From the NCBI RefSeq assembly GCF_005860795.2, contig NZ_CP058350.1:62001-126000 (forward strand): a DNA stretch of 64,000 nt, written 5' to 3'. This document shows, one piece after another, positions 56,354-64,000 of this stretch; positions within the stretch are counted from its first letter, which is position 1, and each line of letters begins with the position of its first letter. A model generated the notes under the pieces. That model worked only from the letters and a program-made list of their open reading frames with translations. It made no database searches and had not been told where the DNA came from. Both the position numbers and the translations under genes were made by a program. Source of the DNA: Peteryoungia desertarenae. GTDB taxonomy: Bacteria; Pseudomonadota; Alphaproteobacteria; Rhizobiales; Rhizobiaceae.

Positions 56354-57248
56354 ACCGGACAACGCCTTTGGAGAAGATGTCAGACTTCTCCTGCGCTGCC
56401 TTCTCAATGGCGCCGTCACAGGGCTGACCGAGCAACCGAATGGCGTCCACGAGGCCGTGCATGAGGCACGCAAGAAGTTCAAGCGAATCCGCAATCTCTA
56501 CCGGCTGGTCGGCGCTGACAACAAGGAACTCCGGCGTCAGGAAAATGCAAGACTGCGGGACGCAGCCCGCTCGCTCTCCAAGGTGCGCGATGCGGCAGCC
56601 CTGATCGAGACCATCGACGTGCTGTCCGCTGCAGCCTTGAACGCCGAGGAGGAAGGGGCCGTCGCAAAGGCGCGCGAAGCGCTCATTGCCCGGCGTGACC
56701 GGATTGCCTCCTCAGAAACGGACTTCCAGGATAAACTATCGGGAGTGATTGACGCCTGTGGTGCGGCTTTGAGAGAAGTGGATAGCCTCTCGCTCCCCAA
56801 TCGGCCGCGCCCGGCCGCCCGGCTGCTCGCCAAGGGCTGGAAGAAGGGCCTGGTTCGTGCCCAGACGGCCCTGGAAACCTGTGAAGGTAGCGGCCATGGC
56901 GAAGCCTTCCATGATCTCAGAAAGGCTGCTCAGGCCTATTGGATGAACCTGTCTCTGATGCGGGGCCTCTGGCCTTCCGCCATGGCCTCGAAAAGGAAAG
57001 ATGCCAAGAAACTGGTCGATGTTCTTGGACATGATCAGGATCTGAGCGTGCTGACCTCGGTGCTGGACGATGAGCCCGAACTCTGCGGTGACGGGGAGGC
57101 TCTATCTTTCCTGCTCGCCATGATTATTCGCTGTCAGCAGCAATTGCGGCGTGAAGCGCTGGAGCTTGCCAACATCGTCTTCGCCGAACCGCCGGAACGT
57201 GAGGCGGCCATTATCGCGACCCTTTGGCTGGAGGCAGCCGCCGGCTGA
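56337..57248 (+). CDS. CHAD-domain protein
   Basis: A 303-residue all-helical CHAD protein. A series of conserved His and basic residues is seen: VHEAVHEARKKFKRIRNLYRLV, HDLRKAAQAYWM and DVLGHDQDLSVL. CHAD domains are reported to bind polyphosphate, and here the partner is the CYTH enzyme of the preceding gene. The start lies inside that gene. In other bacteria the two domains form one protein. Confidence 0.9.
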   Translation: MSYRIRPDNAFGEDVRLLLRCLLNGAVTGLTEQPNGVHEAVHEARKKFKRIRNLYRLVGADNKELRRQENARLRDAARSLSKVRDAAALIETIDVLSAAALNAEEEGAVAKAREALIARRDRIASSETDFQDKLSGVIDACGAALREVDSLSLPNRPRPAARLLAKGWKKGLVRAQTALETCEGSGHGEAFHDLRKAAQAYWMNLSLMRGLWPSAMASKRKDAKKLVDVLGHDQDLSVLTSVLDDEPELCGDGEALSFLLAMIIRCQQQLRREALELANIVFAEPPEREAAIIATLWLEAAAG

Positions 57249-57366
57249 TTGCCGGGCGACGGCTCTGAAGCGGGCCATAGGGCTGGTAAATTGACAGATT
57301 TCAATCTTGCCTCCATCGGCTGAAAACCGTTGCGCGGCAGGACCGGAAGCAGTATTTCGCAAGCCC

Positions 57367-58311
57367 ATGACAGATCAACTTGCACCCCCATTGCACGGAA
57401 AGACCGGCACCCTTTGTGTGGCCGCGCTTTATCATTTCGCCCGCTTCCCCCGCTTCGAAAGCTTTCGCGAGCCCTTGGAGGCGCTCTGCAAGGCGGAAGG
57501 CGTGAAAGGCACACTCCTCCTTGCTCATGAGGGCATCAACGGCACCATCGCCGGAACGGACGCCGCCATCGCCAAGGTCCTTGCCTATCTCCGTTCACAG
57601 CCGGAATTTGCAAGCCTCGAACACAAGGAAAGCCGCGCATCGAAGATGCCCTTCCTGCGCATGAAGGTGCGGTTGAAGAAGGAAATCGTCACGATGGGCG
57701 TCGAGGACATCGACCCCAACGAGATTGTGGGCACCTATGTAGATCCGAAGGATTGGAACGACCTGATCTCCGATCCGGATACGATCGTGATCGACACCCG
57801 CAACGATTATGAGACCGCGATCGGCATCTTTCGCGGCGCCGTTGATCCGAACACCAAGACTTTCCGCGAATTCCCCGCCTGGGTGAAAAACAATCCCGGC
57901 CTGCACAACAAGCCCAAGATCGCGATGTATTGCACGGGTGGCATCCGCTGCGAAAAGGCCACTGCCTTCATGAAGCAACAGGGCTTTGACGAAGTTTACC
58001 ACCTCAAGGGTGGCATCCTGAAATATCTGGAGGAAGTGCCGGAAGAGGAAAGCCTGTGGGATGGCGCCTGCTTCGTCTTTGACGAGCGCGTATCCGTGAC
58101 CCATGGCCTGAAGGAAGGCGATCACAAGCTCTGCCACGCTTGCCGCAATCCGATCACGCCGGAAGAATTGCAGCACCCACATTACGAAGAGGGTGTCTCC
58201 TGCAGTCATTGTCATGACAGCAGAACCGAAGCGGATCGCGACCGCTATCGCCAGAGACAATTTCAGATCGCGCTCGCCAGGAAACGTGGTGAAAAGCACA
58301 TCGGCGAATAA
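57367..58311 (+). CDS. trhO: tRNA uridine-34 hydroxylase, rhodanese family
   Basis: A 314-residue YceA-type protein. An N-terminal acylphosphatase-like domain ([20 protein letters not shown]) precedes a rhodanese domain with the active Cys189 in [11 protein letters not shown] and [12 protein letters not shown]-terminal Zn-binding part has CHACRNPI and CSHCHD. It makes 5-hydroxyuridine in tRNA wobble positions. The ATG at 57367 gives [11 protein letters not shown]; the longer frame adds no known sequence. Confidence 0.92.
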   Translation: MTDQLAPPLHGKTGTLCVAALYHFARFPRFESFREPLEALCKAEGVKGTLLLAHEGINGTIAGTDAAIAKVLAYLRSQPEFASLEHKESRASKMPFLRMKVRLKKEIVTMGVEDIDPNEIVGTYVDPKDWNDLISDPDTIVIDTRNDYETAIGIFRGAVDPNTKTFREFPAWVKNNPGLHNKPKIAMYCTGGIRCEKATAFMKQQGFDEVYHLKGGILKYLEEVPEEESLWDGACFVFDERVSVTHGLKEGDHKLCHACRNPITPEELQHPHYEEGVSCSHCHDSRTEADRDRYRQRQFQIALARKRGEKHIGE

Positions 58312-58494
58312 CGGACGATCGTGATTTCAGGCGTCCCGTGGCTCGCAACAGTGTCCAGACCGGACCGCCACGAGACGTCGACGGGAAGATAACAACCTGA
58401 ACTTGACGTGGATCAAGGTTGCATCCGGACGCGGGCACTAGCGTCACCTCATCAGACAAGAACGCTTGAAAAGCATCATCTGGGAGGTTTCACC

Positions 58495-60897
58495 ATGAAC
58501 GGGCAAAGCACATTCGTCGTCGATTTCGATCAACTGCGTCGGGCCGACGTGGCAAAGGTTGGCGGCAAGAACTCCTCTCTTGGAGAAATGATCCAGCAAC
58601 TGGGCCAGCAGGGTGTGGATGTACCGCCCGGCTTCGCGACAACCTCTGACGCCTATTGGAACTTCATCGACGAAAACGGTATCCGGGAAAGCATGGACCG
58701 GTTGATCGAGGAATGGAGGGCTGGAAAGACAAGCCTTCCGGAAACAGGTCAGGCCATCCGCCAGCTTTTTCTGCGCGGAGACTGGCCAAATGCAACCGCG
58801 GACGCAATTCTCCAAGCCTATCGCGCACTCGCCACGAAAGCGGGTCAGAAAGACGTCTCGGTCGCAGTCCGCTCCAGCGCAACCGCTGAAGACCTGCCGG
58901 ATGCAAGTTTTGCCGGTCAGCAGGAAACCTTCCTGAACATCAAGGGCGACAAGGCGCTGCTCGACGCCTGCCGCCGCTGCTTCGCCTCCCTCTTTACCGA
59001 TCGCGCCATCTCCTACCGCCAGACGCGGGGCTTCGATCACATGAAGGTCGCGCTGTCGATCGGCGTCCAGCAGATGGTGCGCTCCGACATCGGAGGTTCC
59101 GGCGTCATGTTCTCGATCGATACGGAAACCGGCTTCGACAAGGTCGTCCTGATCGACGCCGCCTGGGGCCTGGGTGAGAACGTCGTCCAAGGCGCTGTTG
59201 ATCCTGACGAGTATCAGGTTTTCAAGCCCTTGCTTGAAGACAGCACCCTGTCACCGATCATCTCGAAGAAGCGCGGCCACAAGAAAATCAAGATGATCTA
59301 TGGCTCCGCAGATCAGCCGACACGAAATGTACCAACCTCAAAGGCGGAACGGGCGGCCTATGTTCTCTCCGATGCCGAGATCCTGACCCTCGCCCGCTGG
59401 GCGACAATCATCGAGCGCCACTATGGCTGCGCGATGGATATGGAATGGGCGCGGGATGGCGAGACCAACCGCCTCTACATCGTGCAGGCGCGACCGGAAA
59501 CGGTCCAATCCAACCGAGAAACCGCAGCCTTCAGCAGCTACAGCATCACGAGCAAGGGCAAAACGCTGACAAAGGGCCTCTCCATTGGCGATGCCATCGT
59601 CACCGGTCAGGTTTGCCTGATCGAAAGCGCCCACGATATCGACCAGTTCGTGGATGGATCCATCCTTGTCACCTCGACCACCGATCCCGATTGGGTGCCG
59701 ATCATGAAGCGCGCGGCCGCCATTGTTACCGATCATGGAGGACGCACCTCCCATGCGGCGATCGTCAGCCGTGAACTGGGTCTGCCTGCCGTGGTCGGCA
59801 CGGCAAACGCCACCCATGTCCTGCATAGCGGTCAGGAGATCACCGTCTCCTGCGCGGAAGGCGACGAAGGCATGATCTATGATGGCACGGCCGACTTCGA
59901 CGTCAGGACGCTCAACATCGATGATATTCCCGAGACACGCACCAAGGTCATGCTGAACCTCGCCAATCCTGGTGCAGCATTACGCTGGTGGAAGCTTCCC
60001 GCAGATGGGGTGGGCCTTGCACGCATGGAATTCGTCATTAGCAATGCAATCCGCATTCACCCGATGGCCCTTGTCCATTTCGACAGGCTGAAAGATCAGG
60101 CCGCAAGGGATGAGATAGAAACGACAACCGCAGGCTACGAGGATAAGACCGCCTATTTCGTCGACCATCTGGCGGAGGGTCTCGCCCGCATTGCCGCCAC
60201 CTTCTACCCCAAGCCGGTGATTGTCCGTATGAGCGACTTCAAGACCAATGAATATGCGGGCCTTGTCGGCGGCAAGGACTTTGAGCCGGACGAAGAAAAC
60301 CCGATGATCGGTTTTCGCGGCGCCTCCCGCTACTATTCGCCCCGCTACCGCGAAGGCTTCGCCCTCGAATGCCGCGCAATCCGGAAACTGAGAAGTGAAT
60401 TGGGGTTTGGAAACGTGGTCGTCATGATCCCCTTCTGCCGGTCGATCGGCGAGGCGGAAAAGGTGCTGGAAGTCATGGCGGAAAATGGACTGGAGCGCGG
60501 CAAAGACGGCCTTCAGGTCTATGTGATGTGTGAGATCCCCTCCAACGTGATCCTTGCCAAGCAATTTGCCAAGCACTTTGACGGCTTCTCCATAGGCTCC
60601 AACGACCTGACGCAATTGACCCTCGGCGTCGACCGCGATTCCGGCGAACTCGCGCACCTCTTCGACGAGCAGGACGAGGCGGTTGAGTGGATGATCTCGA
60701 CGGTGATATCCGAGGCCGGCAAGGCTGGCGCAAAGATCGGCATCTGCGGCCAGGCACCCAGTGATCATCCCGAATTCGCACAATTCCTCGTCTCCCGCGG
60801 GATCGACAGCATTTCTGTGACACCCGATAGCTTCATGGCCGTCAAACAGAACGTCGCCGAAGCGGAGGCGAAGTTACCCAAACCCCGCGACGTTTAA
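58495..60897 (+). CDS. ppsA: Phosphoenolpyruvate synthase
   Basis: An 800-residue enzyme converting pyruvate and ATP to PEP, AMP and phosphate. The ATP-grasp domain has GGKNSSLGEMI, VAVRSSATAEDLPDASFAGQQETFLN; the swivelling domain the phospho-His420 in DHGGRTSHAAIVSRELG; the PEP barrel has ICGQAPSDHPEFAQFLVSRG. All sites are intact, so it is likely active in gluconeogenesis. GGGAGG stands ahead of the ATG at 58495; earlier in-frame codons are not homologous. Confidence 0.95.
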   Translation: MNGQSTFVVDFDQLRRADVAKVGGKNSSLGEMIQQLGQQGVDVPPGFATTSDAYWNFIDENGIRESMDRLIEEWRAGKTSLPETGQAIRQLFLRGDWPNATADAILQAYRALATKAGQKDVSVAVRSSATAEDLPDASFAGQQETFLNIKGDKALLDACRRCFASLFTDRAISYRQTRGFDHMKVALSIGVQQMVRSDIGGSGVMFSIDTETGFDKVVLIDAAWGLGENVVQGAVDPDEYQVFKPLLEDSTLSPIISKKRGHKKIKMIYGSADQPTRNVPTSKAERAAYVLSDAEILTLARWATIIERHYGCAMDMEWARDGETNRLYIVQARPETVQSNRETAAFSSYSITSKGKTLTKGLSIGDAIVTGQVCLIESAHDIDQFVDGSILVTSTTDPDWVPIMKRAAAIVTDHGGRTSHAAIVSRELGLPAVVGTANATHVLHSGQEITVSCAEGDEGMIYDGTADFDVRTLNIDDIPETRTKVMLNLANPGAALRWWKLPADGVGLARMEFVISNAIRIHPMALVHFDRLKDQAARDEIETTTAGYEDKTAYFVDHLAEGLARIAATFYPKPVIVRMSDFKTNEYAGLVGGKDFEPDEENPMIGFRGASRYYSPRYREGFALECRAIRKLRSELGFGNVVVMIPFCRSIGEAEKVLEVMAENGLERGKDGLQVYVMCEIPSNVILAKQFAKHFDGFSIGSNDLTQLTLGVDRDSGELAHLFDEQDEAVEWMISTVISEAGKAGAKIGICGQAPSDHPEFAQFLVSRGIDSISVTPDSFMAVKQNVAEAEAKLPKPRDV

Positions 60898-61254
60898 AGC
60901 ACCTGACGGCAGGGGTGGCCCCTCCTGCACGAGGACTACAAACAACTGCGGCGCCGAACCCAAAGGGTGGGACAGTCCACAACACCACCTTCGGGGACGA
61001 TCATCTACAAATTCATGGACGGCTACGTCTAGCCGGTCCCCTGACCGGCTTGCATCAAGCTGGAAAACCGACGCGACACCATCGGCGAAAGCGCATACCA
61101 GCGTATCGATGACCTACATTTCGCTTTGGTCCAACGAGGGTGCCGCGAGCACGTCGGCTTTCCGGTCGCAGTTTGACTCTCCCCAAATGACCGCCTAGTT
61201 ACACAAGTCTCGATATTTGTCCGTAACAGTCCAGTTTTCTCGAAAGGTGCATGA
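60898..61254. other. Intergenic region, 357 bases, ppsA to iron permease
   Basis: It holds one perfect 8-bp hairpin, AGCCGGTC/GACCGGCT at 61031-61050, without a T run, so it is not a standard terminator, and a looser GC-rich repeat just after the ppsA stop. I see no reading frame worth calling and no convincing iron-regulator box. The region must hold the ppsA terminator and the promoter of the iron permease. Confidence 0.4.
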
Positions 61255-62901
61255 GTGTTCCGCTCGATCTTGCGTTTGGTTTCATGTACGACGGTCGCAC
61301 TCTGTGTCTTTCCACTTCTTGCAGTCGCAATCTCGGCTTTTTCCGGGTCCCTCGACACGTTCCAGCTTCTCTCTTCGACAGTCCTTCCGCGTTATCTTTG
61401 GACGACGCTGCAACTCCTGTTCTGGGTTGGCCTCGGAACTGCCATCATCGGAACGGGCGCCGCCTGGCTTGTGGTGATGTGTGAATTTCCGGGGCGCCGA
61501 TGGCTGGAAATCCTTCTCGCACTGCCATTTGCCTTTCCGGCCTATGTCCTGGCTTACGCCTACACCGATCTTCTCGACCATCCGGGTGCTGTGCAGAGCG
61601 CCCTGAGAGCCTGGAACGACTGGGGGCCACGCGATTACTGGTTCCCCGAGATCCGATCCCTGGGCGGTGCGGCGATCATGCTGACATTCGTGCTTTATCC
61701 CTATGTCTACCTGCTCGCACGCGCCTCATTCATCAGGGCATCATCGACAGCCTATCAGGCCGCACGCATGCTGGGGCGCTCGCCGGTGAACGCGTTTTTC
61801 GTTGTCAGCCTGCCCCTGGCGCGACCGGCTATCGCAAGCGGCGTCATACTGGCACTCATGGAAACCGTTGCTGATTTTGGCACAGTCTCCCATTTCGGGG
61901 TGCAGACACTGGCAACGGGTATCTATCAAGCGTGGATCGGGATTGGTGACCGGTCGGCGGCATCCCAGCTTGCAGTGAGTCTGATGGCCGTGGCTTTCCT
62001 GCTGATCCTGCTGGAACGTATCGAGCGCAAACGCCGGTCTCATTTCGACGCCGGCAAGCGCCTTGAGACCATGGCAAGACACAGATTGAGCCATGGACAG
62101 GCGCTGGCGGCGTTTACCTTCTGCATCATCCCGGTTCTGGGCGGTTTCATCCTGCCTTTGATCGTGCTGATGGAGATGGCCTGGGATTCTGGGCAGAACC
62201 CGTTTGCCGCGCGCTATATTCTGTTCATCTCCAATTCGCTGCTTCTCGCATCGACAGCCGCCTGCGTGACGCTGGCGCTTGCAATTGCGGTCGGTTACAG
62301 CGCCCGCCTTTATCCGAGCAGAGCCAGCGAACTGACCAAAACGATAGCGGGTCTCGGCTATGCCATTCCGGGTGGTGTCATCGCGGTCGGTGTCTTCATA
62401 CCTTTTGCGACATTCGACAATATGCTGGATGCCTATCTACGGGAGACCCTCGGCATTTCAACCGGGCTCCTTCTGTCGGGTTCAATGTTCATTTTGATCA
62501 TCGCCTATGCCGTGCGGTTCATGGCCGTCGCGCTCTCATCCTTCGACACCGGAATGTCACAGATCAAACCCTCCATTGATGCGGTCGCCCGCACTCTGGG
62601 GGCAAATGAAAGCCGCGTCCTGTCACGCGTCCACTTGCCGCTGATGCGTGCCAGCCTGCTGACAGGCGCACTGATTGTCTTCGTTGACGTCATGAAGGAA
62701 CTGCCGGCGACACTGATGCTGCGGCCATTCAACTACGACACGCTTGCAGTCCAGGCCTATCGGCTCGCCTCTGACGAAAGGCTGACCCAGGCCGCTGTTC
62801 CATCGCTCATCATCGTAGCCTTCGGCTTGCTGCCGGTGGTCCTCTTGTGCCGGACCATTGCGCGCGAAAGGCCTCTCCATCACAGCGACATCGAACGGTG
62901 A
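61255..62901 (+). CDS. fbpB: Iron(III) ABC transporter permease (FbpB/SfuB-like)
   Basis: A 548-residue double permease with about 12 helices and two copies of the ABC-permease EAA-type loop (YQAARMLGRSPVNAFFVVSLPLARPAI and DAVARTLGANESRVLSRVHLPLMRASL). This duplicated form is that of ferric-ion permeases. The start is a GTG at 61255 with AAGGTG upstream; the ATG at 61251 is in another frame. The binding protein follows after 184 bases; no ATPase gene is seen before the window ends. Confidence 0.9.
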   Translation: MFRSILRLVSCTTVALCVFPLLAVAISAFSGSLDTFQLLSSTVLPRYLWTTLQLLFWVGLGTAIIGTGAAWLVVMCEFPGRRWLEILLALPFAFPAYVLAYAYTDLLDHPGAVQSALRAWNDWGPRDYWFPEIRSLGGAAIMLTFVLYPYVYLLARASFIRASSTAYQAARMLGRSPVNAFFVVSLPLARPAIASGVILALMETVADFGTVSHFGVQTLATGIYQAWIGIGDRSAASQLAVSLMAVAFLLILLERIERKRRSHFDAGKRLETMARHRLSHGQALAAFTFCIIPVLGGFILPLIVLMEMAWDSGQNPFAARYILFISNSLLLASTAACVTLALAIAVGYSARLYPSRASELTKTIAGLGYAIPGGVIAVGVFIPFATFDNMLDAYLRETLGISTGLLLSGSMFILIIAYAVRFMAVALSSFDTGMSQIKPSIDAVARTLGANESRVLSRVHLPLMRASLLTGALIVFVDVMKELPATLMLRPFNYDTLAVQAYRLASDERLTQAAVPSLIIVAFGLLPVVLLCRTIARERPLHHSDIER

Positions 62902-63085
62902 ACCGGCAAGCCTGCGCGCCGCTAAAGGCTTCACATTGGAGACAGCGCGGTACACGAAATGCATGTGCACAGGTCATCACAAAATCGTCAGAACGCAACC
63001 ATTGTCGATTACTTGACAAAAGTACGAAGGTATACGAAGAGCTGTGCCGTAACCATACTCATACAGTCAACTTTCGGAGAGATCT

Positions 63086-64000
63086 ATGACGAAGACCTCG
63101 AAATTCGCGGTTCTTTCGCTCGCTGCAGCAACGGCCCTCATGGGCACCATGGCACCGGCAGCTGCCGAAGGAGAGCTCAACCTCTATTCCTCGCGCCACT
63201 ACGATACGGATGAGCGGCTATATACCGATTTCGAGCAGGCGACGGGTATCAAGATCAACCGCATCGAAGGCAATGCGGACGAGCTGATTTCACGCATGGA
63301 AGCCGAAGGCGCAAATTCGCCCGCTGACGTCTTCATGACCGTCGATACCGTGCGCCTGGCGCGCGCGAAGGATCTTGGCCTTCTGCAGTCGGTGGACAGC
63401 GCTGTTCTGGAGGCTGCTATCCCAGCCTATCTGCAGGATGCGGACAATCAGTGGTTCGGCTTCTCGCAACGCGCCCGCATCCTCTTCTATGACAAGACCG
63501 ACGTGACCAATCCGCCGCTCACCTATCAGGCGCTCGCAGACGAACAATACAAGGGCAAGATCTGCATTCGCTCCTCGACCAATGTCTACACGCAGAACAT
63601 TGTGGCAGCCCTCATCGCGCATCTGGGCGAAGAGACCGTCCAGGGCTGGGCAAACGGCGTTGTCGCAAACTTTGCGCGCGCACCGCAGGGTGGGGACACA
63701 GACCAGCTCCGCGCCATAGCTTCGGGTGAGTGCGATATCGCCATGTCCAACACCTATTACTTCGCCCGTGCGCTTCGCAAGGGTGACGAGCAGATGACGC
63801 CAGAGCAGCTGGCGAACATCGGCTGGGTCTTCCCGAACCAGAACGACATCGGCGCCCACATGAACATCTCGGGCGGCGGCGTTGCAGCAAATGCGCCGAA
63901 CAAGGAAAATGCCATCAGGTTCCTCGAGTATCTGGCTTCCGAGCAGGCACAGCAGTATTTCTCGGCAGGCAATGACGAGTATCCGGCGGTGCCGGGTGTC
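63086..64000 (+). CDS. fbpA: Iron(III) ABC transporter substrate-binding protein (runs off window)
   Basis: 305 residues are visible with no stop codon before the edge. A signal peptide (MTKTSKFAVLSLAAATALMG to APAAAEG) precedes GELNLYSSRHYDTDERLYTDFE, the FbpA-like start, then ICIRSSTNVYTQNIVAALIAH and SNTYYFARALRKGD, whose adjacent tyrosines are typical Fe(III) ligands. GGAGAG stands before the ATG at 63086. It is the periplasmic iron receptor of the permease upstream. Confidence 0.92.
   Translation, partial: MTKTSKFAVLSLAAATALMGTMAPAAAEGELNLYSSRHYDTDERLYTDFEQATGIKINRIEGNADELISRMEAEGANSPADVFMTVDTVRLARAKDLGLLQSVDSAVLEAAIPAYLQDADNQWFGFSQRARILFYDKTDVTNPPLTYQALADEQYKGKICIRSSTNVYTQNIVAALIAHLGEETVQGWANGVVANFARAPQGGDTDQLRAIASGECDIAMSNTYYFARALRKGDEQMTPEQLANIGWVFPNQNDIGAHMNISGGGVAANAPNKENAIRFLEYLASEQAQQYFSAGNDEYPAVPGV

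Overview
The window looks like chromosomal DNA from an alphaproteobacterium of the Rhizobiaceae (Rhizobium/Agrobacterium group). This rests on gene content and order rather than a database match: an Agrobacterium-style glgP-glgB-glgC-glgA-pgm-glgX block, heterotetrameric sarcosine oxidase soxBDAG, CpdR, an aa3-oxidase subunit IV, a type III PLP ornithine/lysine decarboxylase with a long leader, an MmgR/suhB-like small RNA, and a ROSE-like thermometer in front of a small heat-shock gene. The DNA is moderately GC-rich. I found no phage, insertion sequence, CRISPR array or rRNA; the most accessory-looking item is one toxin-antitoxin pair.

Layout. 1-7.4 kb: partial ibpA-like gene with an RpoH-type promoter and ROSE-type leader, lysophospholipase-like hydrolase, hisN/suhB-family phosphatase, MmgR-like sRNA, N-formylglutamate amidohydrolase, cpdR, tRNA-Val(GAC), a Cys-cluster protein with an FAA-family hydrolase, and a bifunctional mannose-1-phosphate guanylyltransferase/mannose-6-phosphate isomerase. 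7.5-14.1 kb: a compact three-gene set joining two transglutaminase-like enzymes, a DUF2126 domain, a circularly permuted ATP-grasp domain and an alpha-E domain; its biochemical job is still open. 14.3-15.6 kb: an orphan TadG-like von Willebrand A protein. 15.8-26.9 kb: the glycogen operon. 27-28.4 kb: a MaoC-like dehydratase and a MazF-type toxin with DUF3018 antitoxin. 28.4-33.6 kb: soxBDAG, which oxidises sarcosine to glycine and passes the one-carbon unit to tetrahydrofolate. 33.9-35.5 kb: rpsU, a TPR lipoprotein and cytochrome oxidase subunit IV. 35.9-39.6 kb: a TRAP transporter with dctQM facing dctP. 39.9-43.8 kb: a C26 peptidase, an Inh-like protein, a hydroxyacid dehydrogenase with its LacI regulator, and a MarR regulator. 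43.9-47.7 kb: creatininase-family hydrolase, a COG0523 GTPase with a His-rich loop, a WD40 protein and an outer-membrane beta-barrel.

48-64 kb: odc with an unusually long structured leader plus a GNAT gene, a LysR regulator, a DUF1007/NicO metal exporter pair, small membrane and DUF533 proteins, eda, an overlapping CYTH-CHAD pair, trhO, ppsA, and an iron ABC transporter permease followed by its binding protein, which runs off the end.

The genes form a mostly ordinary central-metabolism and nutrient-handling segment: glycogen storage and turnover (glg, pgm), gluconeogenesis and sugar acid breakdown (ppsA, eda), methylated-amine carbon (sox), organic acid uptake (TRAP) and metal homeostasis (COG0523, NicO, Fbp). 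The best leads are RNA-level regulation (ROSE, the MmgR-like sRNA, the odc leader) and the ATP-grasp/transglutaminase/alpha-E cluster.
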